Below are positions 1 through 8,484 of a stretch of 64,000 nucleotides of DNA, one piece after another. This stretch comes from Ferruginibacter sp. (lineage in GTDB: Bacteria > Bacteroidota > Bacteroidia > Chitinophagales > Chitinophagaceae), in NCBI GenBank assembly GCA_019638575.1, contig JAHBTN010000013.1, forward strand, positions 1 through 64,000, in the 5' to 3' direction. Every line of letters begins with the position of its first letter. Within the stretch, counting starts at the first letter, position 1. The notes under the pieces were generated by a model. It was not told the origin of the DNA and did not search any database. It was given only the letters and a program-made list of their open reading frames with translations. Position numbers and translations under genes: made by a program.

Positions 1-2
1 GC

Positions 3-2354
3 GGTACAGATAATGATCCTGCCATCGGCTTTCAGCCCTTACCCGGTTCATGTAATGGGGTTAATGTAAGTGTTGCTCTAACACTGGCAACAAACATTAG
101 TTGTTATGGACAGAATACAGGAGCCATTGACGTTACTGTTAGTGGCGGCCTTGCACCTTACACATTTGCCTGGACAAAAACAGGTGATGCTGGATTCAAC
201 GCTTCTACAGAAGACATCAGTAACTTGTCGGCAGGCACTTATCATTTAGCGCTTACTGATGCAAATGGATCAACAGCATCGCTTGATGTTACACTCACAG
301 AGCCTGCTGCTGCCTTAGCGATCAGCCTGGTAGGAACCAATATCACCTGCTTTGGAGCAAACAATGGAAACATTGTTGCTAATGTGAACGGCGGAACAAC
401 TCCTTATACTTATGCATGGAGCAATGGAGCAACAACTGCATCTGTCAGCGGATTAGCTGCAGGCACTTATTCTGTAGTGGTTACTGATGCTAATGGATGT
501 ACTGTAACAGGCGACTACCTTGTTACCGAACCGGCTTTACTAACGGTTACCATGAGCGGCACAACGGCTTCTTGCAATGGAAGCGCCACAGCAACTGCCA
601 CAGGCGGCATAACCCCTTATACTTATTTGTGGAATAACGGGGCAACAACACAAACCATCAGCAATGTTCCGGCTGGCGCATATTCAGTGGTTGTTACCGA
701 TGCAAATGGCTGTACCGTTAATGGCGCTTATACCATAACAGGAGGCTCTCCTATAAACCCCACCACTGCGATTGTAAACGTAAGCTGCTTCGGCACATCA
801 ACAGGAAGTATTACTGTAACTGGCGCCGGAGGTGTGGCACCACATACTTATAATATCAATGGTGGTGCATGGCAAACTGGTAACGTGTTCATCAATTTAC
901 CTGCAGGCACTTATGTAATTGGCGCTAAAGATGCCAATGGCTGTTCCGACTTTGTGAACAGAACGGTAACGCAACCCACATTACTTGTAGTGGTAGTTGA
1001 TAATACTGTACGGCCATGCGGCTCATCAAATAACGGCCGGATATTCATCACTGCCAGCGGAGGCACAGGTGCTAAAACTTATAGCTGGACCGGCCCGGGC
1101 GGATATACTTCCAATGTGCAGGATCCAAATAACCTCTATGCAGGAATATATAATTTAACCGTAACCGATACTAAGGGCTGTACTGCAAGCCTAGAAGTGA
1201 ATCTTGAGCCTTATCCGCAGATAAATGTATCTGAGGTGGTAACACCTGTTTCCTGCCGTGGCGGATTAAACGGAGCGATTGATGCTACCATAACCAGTGG
1301 CAGCGGATTAGGGTTTACATACCTGTGGACATCAGGCGGTGGCTTTAATGAAACCACCGAAGACATCAATAATTTAAAAGCAGCAAATTATACCCTGAAG
1401 GTAACAGATAACGACAACGGATGCGTTGTATCAAAAACCATCAATGTTTCGCAACCTGCTGCAAGCCTTAAATTAACGCTTGTAAAAACAAATGTGAATG
1501 GATGTATCAGCCTGGGAACAATAACTGCAACCGCTTCGGGAGGAACCGCCCCTTATGAATATAGTTTAGATGATGTGAGCTACCAGGCTTCGGGTTTGTT
1601 TACAAACTTAAGTGGCGGCACTTATATTGTTTACACTAAAGATGCAAGAGGTTGTACCACTACAAAAACCATCAATGTTGTTGATAATGGTACCGACCAG
1701 TATGAAGGTAATAACAATAAGAGCCATGCAAAAGTTATCAATGTGGGAGATATCATTGCTGCAAGACTGGCAACAGCATCCGACCTTGCCGATTGGTTCA
1801 AGTTCACAACAAATGGCGATGGTAACTATATCTTATCTGTTACACATCCTTCGATAAACTATAATTTCGACCTGTATGTAACAGCCGGTAACACGCCTGC
1901 ATTGGTGCCTGTAAACACAACTGCAACCAGCAAAGAGTATGTTTTGGCAGCCAATACAAGTTACTCCATCAGCATCAGCACAACTACATTGTCGTTTACC
2001 TGTTACGAACTTTCGGTAAATCCACCAACAACATTTGCAGAAACAGGCAAAAACGGGTTGAAAGAAAAAGGGGTTACTGCAAAAACAATACAGGTAACTG
2101 AAACGCTGCGTTCAAATGCCTACCCCAACCCACACCGTGGAGACTTTACAGTGCAAATCAACTCGCCGGTGAGTGGAATGGCAACCATACAACTCATCAC
2201 GGCCGAAGGAAAGTTGATATCGGCTACTAACAAGATGCTGGCAAAAGGAAACAGTAATAAAGTAAACTTTACCGGTATTCGTGAACCGATCCTGTTCTAC
2301 AGGGTTAGCATAGGAGAATATTCGGTAACCGGAAAAATAATCAGGCAGAATTAA
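3..2354 (+). CDS. SprB-repeat surface protein with T9SS sorting domain (5' partial)
   Basis: The frame is open to the window edge, so the true start and signal peptide lie upstream; an in-frame TTG at 225 is inside a repeat and is not a credible start. About seven Cys-started repeats of 70-85 residues follow one another, each with a GG-x-x-PYTY-x-W core and a G-T-Y-x-x-x-V-x-D-x-x-G-C end, the SprB repeat seen in gliding adhesins and other large Bacteroidota surface proteins. After the repeats comes a domain resembling the bacterial pre-peptidase C-terminal fold (about nt 1690-2010), then a type A T9SS sorting domain starting at YPNPHRGDF and ending in a beta-rich tail (nt about 2110-2354). 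Expected location is the cell surface or outside. A strong terminator follows. The general class is certain; the ligand or role is unknown. Confidence 0.9.
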   Translation, partial: GTDNDPAIGFQPLPGSCNGVNVSVALTLATNISCYGQNTGAIDVTVSGGLAPYTFAWTKTGDAGFNASTEDISNLSAGTYHLALTDANGSTASLDVTLTEPAAALAISLVGTNITCFGANNGNIVANVNGGTTPYTYAWSNGATTASVSGLAAGTYSVVVTDANGCTVTGDYLVTEPALLTVTMSGTTASCNGSATATATGGITPYTYLWNNGATTQTISNVPAGAYSVVVTDANGCTVNGAYTITGGSPINPTTAIVNVSCFGTSTGSITVTGAGGVAPHTYNINGGAWQTGNVFINLPAGTYVIGAKDANGCSDFVNRTVTQPTLLVVVVDNTVRPCGSSNNGRIFITASGGTGAKTYSWTGPGGYTSNVQDPNNLYAGIYNLTVTDTKGCTASLEVNLEPYPQINVSEVVTPVSCRGGLNGAIDATITSGSGLGFTYLWTSGGGFNETTEDINNLKAANYTLKVTDNDNGCVVSKTINVSQPAASLKLTLVKTNVNGCISLGTITATASGGTAPYEYSLDDVSYQASGLFTNLSGGTYIVYTKDARGCTTTKTINVVDNGTDQYEGNNNKSHAKVINVGDIIAARLATASDLADWFKFTTNGDGNYILSVTHPSINYNFDLYVTAGNTPALVPVNTTATSKEYVLAANTSYSISISTTTLSFTCYELSVNPPTTFAETGKNGLKEKGVTAKTIQVTETLRSNAYPNPHRGDFTVQINSPVSGMATIQLITAEGKLISATNKMLAKGNSNKVNFTGIREPILFYRVSIGEYSVTGKIIRQN

Positions 2355-2379
2355 CCCTTCTCATATCAGCGTTAGTTTC

Positions 2380-2410
2380 CCCCCGCAACTTAAGTTGCGG
2401 GGGTTTTTTA
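2380..2410 (+). terminator. Rho-independent terminator of the SprB-repeat gene
   Basis: A perfect 24-bp palindrome (12-bp arms, CCCCCGCAACTT and its complement) is followed at once by TTTTTT. It lies 26 bp after the stop codon. The central bases must open to make a loop. Confidence 0.85.
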
Positions 2411-2520
2411 TGCAGCAGCAGTAAAAGTGATATCGTTTTTCCGTAACTGTTACTTTATAAAATTTCTTTTGCAATACCCCTAAAAGGGAATTGAAATTTA
2501 AGGATAGCTTTTTCATATTT

Positions 2521-2538
2521 ACAGGTAATATCACCTGT
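2521..2538 (+). promoter_or_regulatory. Inverted repeat abutting the start codon of the mini LuxR-type gene
   Basis: ACAGGT-aatatc-ACCTGT is a perfect 6-6-6 dyad whose last base is immediately before the ATG at 2539. It could be an operator for autoregulation or an RNA hairpin covering the initiation region. Inference only; no binding protein is known. Confidence 0.4.
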
Positions 2539-2736
2539 ATGAAAAGTACTACTAAAAATGTAACACCCAGGGAGAGAGAAGTGTTGGGGCTTTTAGCCAG
2601 GGGCATGTCGTACAGGGGCATTGCCACCGAACTTGGCATTACTGCCGAAACTGTGAAGAAACACCTTAAAAACATCTATCGAAAACTTAAAGTAAGCAAT
2701 AAGATTGAGGCATTGATGAAGTTCAGGTTACCGTAA
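2539..2736 (+). CDS. Mini LuxR/GerE-type HTH protein (65 aa)
   Basis: The protein is nearly all one LuxR C-terminal helix-turn-helix: TPREREVLGLLARG, then G-I-T-x-x-T-V-K-K-H-L-K-N-I-Y-R-K-L, the standard GerE signature. No receiver or sensor domain is present, whereas typical family members are about 200 aa or longer. The ATG at 2539 is preferred to the in-frame TTG at 2491, because the HTH begins about eight residues after it and the upstream codons do not extend the domain. Probable role is sequence-specific DNA binding; the target is unknown. It sits alone between two hairpins and upstream of a lipoprotein gene on the same strand. Confidence 0.75.
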   Translation: MKSTTKNVTPREREVLGLLARGMSYRGIATELGITAETVKKHLKNIYRKLKVSNKIEALMKFRLP

Positions 2737-2738
2737 CC

Positions 2739-2757
2739 ATTCCCCGAAAGGGGAATT
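2739..2757 (+). terminator. Hairpin with GAAA tetraloop after the mini LuxR gene
   Basis: ATTCCCC-GAAA-GGGGAAT forms a 7-bp stem with a GNRA-type loop, three bases after the stop codon, followed by TGTTTTA. It could be a weak terminator. A related CCCCTAAAAGGGAATTG string lies upstream of the same gene at about 2477-2493. Confidence 0.5.
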
Positions 2758-2814
2758 GTTTTACCCGTCAGTAATTTTCATTTTTACATTATTAAACCAA
2801 TTAAAGCAAATAAT

Positions 2815-3552
2815 ATGAAACAGAAATCATTATTACTCCTATTGCCACTCACCGTTTTGATGTTTAGTGCCTGCAAAAAAAGCGATGATAACAACCCGGG
2901 CGGCAGCTTTTCAAATATACCAAATGCTAAAGTAGCTTTTAATAACAGTAACTACGGAGTCTATAAAGGAGTTTTCACTGGCTCATCAGGGAATATAGAA
3001 ATAAATGTAAATAACGACAATACATTAAACGCAGTTTTAGAAATTGACGGCGTTACATCAACATATACTTCTGCCCAGACAGTTGCACAAAACCAGGCTT
3101 CAACCATTACTTTTACTTCAGGTGCTAATTCATTTGTTTTTTCAACGACTGCAACAGGCGGCAACCCAACTATTACAGGTATTAATATTGCAGGACATCC
3201 AAATTCGGGAATATCGTTACTTAAAGAAAAATCAGATTCATTGGTTAAGTGTTATGAAGGTACATTTAGAAGCGATCACTCGTCCGGAACGTTTAATATG
3301 GTAATAAATGCAGGCGTAATGAATGGCGATTATAAAGAAAATGGTGACCCCTTTCCTCCTCCAAAAATGATTGGAACACTTACTAATAATCAGCTGTCAG
3401 CTTTTTCGGAAGACCCAGTTATACACCTGCCGGATTGTACTTATAAAGGAACCATGATTACAGGCACTATTTCATCTAATGGGCAAACGATCTCCGGCAC
3501 TTACAGCAATTGTTATGGATCTGGAACCTGGACAGGGGAAAGGACTAAATAA
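2815..3552 (+). CDS. Hypothetical lipoprotein (245 aa)
   Basis: The N-terminus is a type II signal peptide with lipobox L-M-F-S-A-C at residues 15-20, followed by KKSDDNN, a polar linker common in Bacteroidota lipoproteins. The remainder is rich in T, S, N and G and predicted beta-rich, with a repeated pattern (GVYKGVFTGSSGN, then CYEGTFRSDHSSGT, then CTYKGTMITGT) suggesting a small beta-sandwich or barrel built from similar strands. No enzyme motif was seen. Expected location is the cell envelope. A terminator follows. Function unknown. Confidence 0.8.
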   Translation: MKQKSLLLLLPLTVLMFSACKKSDDNNPGGSFSNIPNAKVAFNNSNYGVYKGVFTGSSGNIEINVNNDNTLNAVLEIDGVTSTYTSAQTVAQNQASTITFTSGANSFVFSTTATGGNPTITGINIAGHPNSGISLLKEKSDSLVKCYEGTFRSDHSSGTFNMVINAGVMNGDYKENGDPFPPPKMIGTLTNNQLSAFSEDPVIHLPDCTYKGTMITGTISSNGQTISGTYSNCYGSGTWTGERTK

Positions 3553-3571
3553 TTTCATCTCTTTTACAACC

Positions 3572-3613
3572 GGGCTTAATAAACCACCAAATGGCTTGTT
3601 AAGCCCTTTTTTA
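3572..3613 (+). terminator. Terminator after the lipoprotein gene
   Basis: GGGCTTAA and TTAAGCCC form a perfect 8-bp stem around a 19-nt loop, followed by TTTTTTATTT. Confidence 0.75.
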
Positions 3614-3630
3614 TTTAAAATTTATTTCGC

Positions 3631-3712
3631 CCCGGTCTTCAGACCGGGATGCACAGGTATTGAAATTTCTTCTTAACCCATTTTCGCCGTTGCTGGTCGC
3701 CTTACCAGCAAC
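3631..3712. repeat. Two adjacent intergenic palindromes
   Basis: The first (3631-3648) pairs CCCGGTCT with AGACCGGG around two bases. The second (3689-3712) pairs GTTGCTGGT with ACCAGCAAC around six bases and is not followed directly by a T-run. They fill most of the gap between the lipoprotein terminator and nnr and look like REP-type elements. The GTTGCTGG core recurs in the hairpin at 26590-26636. Confidence 0.5.
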
Positions 3713-3789
3713 TTCCAGACCGACTACTATAACTCTTTTTGTCCGATATCAAAATCTTTAAAACCTCATAGGTTTTGTAACTTAACAGC

Positions 3790-5289
3790 ATGAAAATCTT
3801 TTCGGCAGCACAGGTAAAAGAATGGGATGCTTACAGCATAAAAAATGAACCCATCACTTCCATCAACCTCATGGAAAGGGCTGCCACAGCATGTTACCGG
3901 TGGTTTGTTGAAAATGGATTTGCAGGAAAACATTTCCGTATCTTCTGCGGCAAAGGAAATAATGGTGGCGACGGGCTTGCTCTTGCAAGATTGCTTATTC
4001 AAAATAATTGCAAGGTTACTGTTTACATTCTTGAATTTGGAAGAATAGGCACCGAAGATTTTCAAATAAACCTGGAGCGGCTTCACCAATGCATAACCGA
4101 TATTCATTTTATACAATCAGCAGAATTTTTCCCAACAATTAATAAAGATGATGTAATGGTGGATGCCTTGTTTGGCATTGGCCTAAACAAACCACTTGAC
4201 GGAATAAGCGCCCAACTGGTACAATATGTAAACTTGCAGGATGCATTGATGGTTTCGATTGACATGCCATCCGGTTTATTTGCAGATACAACTTCAACCG
4301 GCAATACCATCATCAAGGCAACGCATACACTCAGTTTTCAAAATTATAAACTGGCTTTACTGTTGCCCGAAAACGAAACTTATTGCGGGCAGGTGCATTT
4401 ACTTAATATTGGCTTACATCAAAATTTTGAAGAAGTTGCATCGGCCGGTTATGAATTGGTAGATAAAAAAATGGCCAAAAGTATTTTTAAGCCAAGATCA
4501 AACTTTGCACACAAAGGCAATTATGGCCATGCAGTTTTATTGTGCGGAAGCTATGGAATGATGGGGGCTGCTGTATTATCATCACTTGGCTGTTTAAAAA
4601 GCGGTGTTGGTAAATTAACGGCCTGTGTACCCCAATGCGGTTATCAAATTATGCAGGTTACAGTACCCGAAGCAATGTGCGAAGTGAAAGGAGAAAATTT
4701 TCTTCAACATCCACTTTCAATTGAAAAATTTAATGCAGTTGGTATCGGCCCGGGTATCGGTTTATTTCCATCGCATAAAGAAATGTTGCAGCATGTTTTC
4801 AATACTGCCAATAAACCAATAGTGATAGATGCAGATGCATTAAATATTATTGCCCAAGAGCCTTCATTGTTAACATCAATTCCGGCAGGTTCAATTATAA
4901 CTCCACATCCAAAAGAATTTGAAAGGCTTTTTGGGAAAACACAAAATAGTTTTGAACGGTTACAATTAGCCATGGCAAAAGCAAATGAATTTAACATGCA
5001 CATTGTATTAAAAGACCATTATAGTTTTATTGCCTGCCCCGGCCAAAAAGGTTATTTCAACAGTACCGGTAACCCCGGTATGGCTACTGCCGGCAGTGGC
5101 GATGTACTTACCGGCATACTCACAGGTTTGCTGGCTCAGGGTTATAACCCGATACAGGCATCGTTACTGGGTGTGTATTTGCATGGCCTTGCCGGAGATA
5201 TAGCGGCAGCTAAATTTTCGCAGGAAGCAATGACAGCAAGGGATTTGTGCCATTGCATAGGCGATGCCTGGAAGCAGTTATATCCTTAA
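3790..5289 (+). CDS. nnr: Bifunctional NAD(P)HX epimerase / ADP-dependent NAD(P)HX dehydratase
   Basis: It repairs hydrated NADH and NADPH in the cytoplasm. The N-terminal YjeF_N epimerase half shows GKGNNGGDG at residues 54-62 and a DALFGIG segment. The C-terminal dehydratase half (about 230-499) shows a GSYGMMGA loop, GIGPGIG, the acidic VIDADALN, TPHPKEF, and the nucleotide-binding AGSGDVLTG at about 434-442. Length (499 aa) is normal for the fused enzyme. It appears to be a single gene; hppA starts 137 bp downstream with its own -7 box. Confidence 0.95.
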   Translation: MKIFSAAQVKEWDAYSIKNEPITSINLMERAATACYRWFVENGFAGKHFRIFCGKGNNGGDGLALARLLIQNNCKVTVYILEFGRIGTEDFQINLERLHQCITDIHFIQSAEFFPTINKDDVMVDALFGIGLNKPLDGISAQLVQYVNLQDALMVSIDMPSGLFADTTSTGNTIIKATHTLSFQNYKLALLLPENETYCGQVHLLNIGLHQNFEEVASAGYELVDKKMAKSIFKPRSNFAHKGNYGHAVLLCGSYGMMGAAVLSSLGCLKSGVGKLTACVPQCGYQIMQVTVPEAMCEVKGENFLQHPLSIEKFNAVGIGPGIGLFPSHKEMLQHVFNTANKPIVIDADALNIIAQEPSLLTSIPAGSIITPHPKEFERLFGKTQNSFERLQLAMAKANEFNMHIVLKDHYSFIACPGQKGYFNSTGNPGMATAGSGDVLTGILTGLLAQGYNPIQASLLGVYLHGLAGDIAAAKFSQEAMTARDLCHCIGDAWKQLYP

Positions 5290-5389
5290 ATCTTTCCCTG
5301 TAAAAAAACAAGAACCTTTTAATAGTCTTCGTTATTTCCACATTTACAAATTCCCAAGCTTTAATTCCTGTTTTTCACTTCATTTGCCC

Positions 5390-5397
5390 TATTTTTG
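5390..5397 (+). promoter_or_regulatory. Bacteroidota -7 box upstream of the pyrophosphatase gene
   Basis: TATTTTTG fits the TAnnTTTG -7 consensus, 29 bp before the ATG. No clear TTTG -33 box is seen at the usual 19-21 bp spacing, so this is a partial match. Confidence 0.4.
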
Positions 5398-5426
5398 CCG
5401 TCCAAAAAACAGGACAAATACTACTT

Positions 5427-7871
5427 ATGGACAATTTATTGTTTTATGCCGTTCCGGCAATGGGAATTTTAGGTCTGCTTTACACACTTATCAAATTCAG
5501 TTGGGTAAACAAACAAGATGCCGGCAGCGACCGCATGAAAGAGATCAGCAATTTCATTGCCGAAGGAGCAATGGCGTTCTTAAAATCTGAATGGAAGATA
5601 TTGGCATATTTTGTAGTGATTGTTGCTTTACTGTTGGGTTTCATGAGCCAAAGTAATGCACATTCGCATTGGAGCATTGCCATTTCATTTATTTTAGGCG
5701 CTATCTGCAGTGCCACTGCAGGATACATTGGTATGAAAGCGGCTACCAAAGCTAATGTTCGTACTACGCAGGCTGCTAAAACAAGTCTTTCAAAAGCACT
5801 GAACGTATCTTTTACCGGAGGTGCAGTAATGGGACTTGGTGTTGCCGGTCTTGCTGTTTTAGGCCTTGGTGGATTATTCATCATCCTTAAACATTTTTTT
5901 GCTCCCGGTACTGATACTAATCCTGAAGGTATGTTGAGGACGATTGAAGTTTTAACAGGTTTTAGTTTGGGTGCCGAAAGTATTGCCTTGTTTGCCCGTG
6001 TGGGTGGGGGTATTTATACCAAGGCTGCCGATGTGGGTGCCGATTTAGTGGGTAAGGTAGAAGCCGGTATCCCCGAAGATGATCCAAGAAACCCAGCAAC
6101 TATTGCCGATAATGTAGGCGATAATGTAGGCGATGTGGCCGGTATGGGTGCCGATTTGTTTGGTTCTTATGTTGCCACTGTACTTGCTACCATGGTATTA
6201 GGCCAGGAAACAATTGCAACAGGCGATAATTTTTATGGGCTATCTCCTATCTTATTACCAATGCTTATTGCAGGTGCAGGTGTAATTCTTTCTATAATTG
6301 GAACCTTCTTTGTAAAAATCAGCAACAATGCTGGTTTAAATACAGCTACAGTACAAAAAGCCTTAAATATGGGTAACTGGGGTTCTATGATTTTGGCAGG
6401 TATCGTTTCTGCTGCGCTTGTATATTATATACTTCCTGTAAATATGGAATTGCGTGGCCATGAGTTTACCCGTAATGGTGTAATGGGCGCCATATTGGTT
6501 GGATTAGGTGTAGGCGTTTTAATGAGTGTGATTACAGAATATTATACAGCCATGGGCAAGCGCCCTGTATTAACCATCATCAGGCAAAGCGCCACAGGGC
6601 ATGCAACAAATGTTATTGGTGGATTGGCAGTAGGTATGGAAAGTACTTTATTGCCAATATTGGTTTTAGCCGGTGGTATTTGGGGCAGTTATGAATGTGC
6701 AGGCTTGTATGGTGTGGCTATTGCTGCTGCCGGTATGATGAGTACTACTGCTATGCAATTGGCAATTGATGCCTTTGGCCCTATTGCTGATAATGCCGGT
6801 GGTATTGCCGAAATGTGTGAACTGCCAAAAGAAGTTCGTGAAAAAACTGATATACTTGATGCTGTTGGTAATACAACTGCCGCAAGCGGAAAAGGCTTTG
6901 CCATTGCATCTGCTGCATTAACTGCGTTGGCTTTGTTTGCAGCTTTTGTGGGTGTAGCCATGCCGGGCAACCAACATATAGATATTTATAAAGCAAATGT
7001 ACTTGCCTGTTTATTTATTGGCGGTATGATACCTTTTATATTTTCATCACTCGCTATTCGTGCAGTTGGCGAAGCTGCCATGGCGATGGTGGAAGAAGTT
7101 CGCCGTCAGTTTAAATCTATTCCGGGAATTATGGAAGGTACCGGCAAACCTGAGTACGATAAATGTGTGGCCATTTCTACAGAAGCATCTATCAAAAAAA
7201 TGATGCTGCCGGGTGCCATCGCCATCATCTCTCCCATCATTATTGGTTTTATTCCGGGGCTTGGTGCCGAAGCGTTAGGCGGATTTTTAGCTGGCGCAAC
7301 AGTTAGCGGTGTATTGATGGGCATGTTCCAAAACAATGCAGGCGGTGCCTGGGATAATGCAAAAAAATCTTTTGAAACCGGTGTTGATATAAACGGAGAA
7401 ATGTTTTATAAAAAATCTGAACCGCACAAAGCATCTGTAACCGGAGATACAGTTGGTGATCCATTTAAAGATACATCGGGCCCATCAATGAATATCCTTA
7501 TTAAACTGATGTCGATTGTTTCATTGGTGATTGCTCCTACCCTTGCCACTTTACATGGTAGCGATACAGCAAAGCATGAGATGAAAGAAGTGACAACTGA
7601 AATGAGCATCATTAAAAATGCTGATAATACCAATACTGCACAAGTAACAGTTACAGCCGATGCCAATGCTGTGAAAGTGCCTGTAGAAGCGTTAGTTGAT
7701 GCACTTGTTGCCGATAAAGTAATTGAAAAAGATAATTTTTCGCTTTCAATAGCAAAAGGTAAACTTACTTTAAACAATAAAGAAGTAAGCAACGATATTG
7801 CTGTAAAATACAAATCGCTTATTGACGCATTGGGCGATGTAAGCCTTAATGTAAACAATACCAAAAAATAA
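5427..7871 (+). CDS. hppA: Membrane-bound ion-pumping pyrophosphatase
   Basis: An integral membrane enzyme that hydrolyses pyrophosphate to pump H+ or Na+. Family motifs are plain: [22 protein letters not shown], the substrate-binding run DNVGDNVGD around residues 228-236, and [10 protein letters not shown] at 481-490. The Ala at 485, where K+-independent enzymes carry Lys, is the marker of the K+-dependent class. Many transmembrane segments cover residues 1-715. A C-terminal extension of about 100 residues (from about 716), rich in V, T, N and K, follows the last membrane helix; similar tails are common in Bacteroidota but not in plant enzymes. The sequence alone does not settle H+ versus Na+ as the pumped ion. 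A terminator follows directly. Confidence 0.95.
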   Translation: MDNLLFYAVPAMGILGLLYTLIKFSWVNKQDAGSDRMKEISNFIAEGAMAFLKSEWKILAYFVVIVALLLGFMSQSNAHSHWSIAISFILGAICSATAGYIGMKAATKANVRTTQAAKTSLSKALNVSFTGGAVMGLGVAGLAVLGLGGLFIILKHFFAPGTDTNPEGMLRTIEVLTGFSLGAESIALFARVGGGIYTKAADVGADLVGKVEAGIPEDDPRNPATIADNVGDNVGDVAGMGADLFGSYVATVLATMVLGQETIATGDNFYGLSPILLPMLIAGAGVILSIIGTFFVKISNNAGLNTATVQKALNMGNWGSMILAGIVSAALVYYILPVNMELRGHEFTRNGVMGAILVGLGVGVLMSVITEYYTAMGKRPVLTIIRQSATGHATNVIGGLAVGMESTLLPILVLAGGIWGSYECAGLYGVAIAAAGMMSTTAMQLAIDAFGPIADNAGGIAEMCELPKEVREKTDILDAVGNTTAASGKGFAIASAALTALALFAAFVGVAMPGNQHIDIYKANVLACLFIGGMIPFIFSSLAIRAVGEAAMAMVEEVRRQFKSIPGIMEGTGKPEYDKCVAISTEASIKKMMLPGAIAIISPIIIGFIPGLGAEALGGFLAGATVSGVLMGMFQNNAGGAWDNAKKSFETGVDINGEMFYKKSEPHKASVTGDTVGDPFKDTSGPSMNILIKLMSIVSLVIAPTLATLHGSDTAKHEMKEVTTEMSIIKNADNTNTAQVTVTADANAVKVPVEALVDALVADKVIEKDNFSLSIAKGKLTLNNKEVSNDIAVKYKSLIDALGDVSLNVNNTKK

Positions 7872-7892
7872 ATTAAACAACTTTAAAAAGTT

Positions 7893-7925
7893 ATCCCTGC
7901 TAATTTTTGGCAGGGATTTTTTTTG
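7893..7925 (+). terminator. Terminator of hppA
   Basis: ATCCCTGC and GCAGGGAT form an 8-bp stem with a 9-nt loop, followed by a run of eight or more T. Confidence 0.9.
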
Positions 7926-8016
7926 TGAACCGTTAATCAAAATCTTATTTGTGATTTTGTAGAAACAATTACTTCATCCCCTAAAAGTTAATTCAAGTTA
8001 AAATTTTATAAACGGA

Positions 8017-8064
8017 TTTGGTATTTACGAGTAAAATCGTATATTGCTTACGAAAACAATCGTA
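8017..8064 (+). promoter_or_regulatory. blaI promoter with two BlaI-type operators
   Basis: Two perfect dyads with the same spacing, TACGA-N6-TCGTA, lie at 8026-8041 and 8049-8064, with centres 23 bp apart (about two helical turns). They overlap a promoter: TTTG at 8017-8020, 19 bp, then TATATTG at 8040-8046 (near the TAnnTTTG consensus). One operator therefore sits between the -33 and -7 boxes and the other just before the ATG at 8067. This fits autorepression by the BlaI-family protein encoded next. Confidence 0.75.
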
Positions 8065-8066
8065 CA

Positions 8067-8453
8067 ATGACAATTATTAAAAACAACAAACCAACCGAAA
8101 GTGAACTGGAAATACTGCAGGTTTTATGGAACGAAAAAGCTGCTACGGTTAGAACGGTGCATGAAGAATTGTTGAAGACAAAAGATTCTGGTTATACCAC
8201 CACGCTTAAACTGATGCAGATAATGTTTGAGAAAGGTTTGGTTACAAGAGACGACAGTAATAAAACACATGTGTACAAACCTGCCGTAAGCAGGGAAAAA
8301 ACACAACAGCAATTCCTGAACAGGATGATAAACACTTTGTTTGCCGGTTCCTCATCCGATCTGGTTTTGCAGGCATTGGGCGGGCATAATGCAAGCGAAG
8401 AAGAGCTGGAAAAAATACAACAGCTTATTAATAGGCTTAAAAAAGAACAGTAA
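8067..8453 (+). CDS. blaI: BlaI/MecI/CopY-family transcriptional repressor
   Basis: A 128-aa winged-helix repressor: T-x-x-E-x-E-I-L-x-V-L-W at the N-terminus (residues 11-21), then TVRTVHEEL and the recognition region GYTTTLKLMQIMFEKGLV (about 42-59), followed by a dimerisation tail. Family members bind TACA/TGTA-like dyads as dimers and are cleaved when the partner BlaR1 sensor fires. The twin operators upstream and the blaR1-like gene 31 bp downstream support this role. In this phylum such pairs are numerous and not necessarily tied to a beta-lactamase. Confidence 0.92.
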   Translation: MTIIKNNKPTESELEILQVLWNEKAATVRTVHEELLKTKDSGYTTTLKLMQIMFEKGLVTRDDSNKTHVYKPAVSREKTQQQFLNRMINTLFAGSSSDLVLQALGGHNASEEELEKIQQLINRLKKEQ

Positions 8454-8484
8454 ATATTTTTATACACGATATTGATAGTTGCTT

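Noticed and set aside
2361..2675. 104-codon minus-strand ORF over the mini LuxR gene
   Set aside because: Antisense to a clear GerE-type HTH and crosses a terminator; no recognisable domain.
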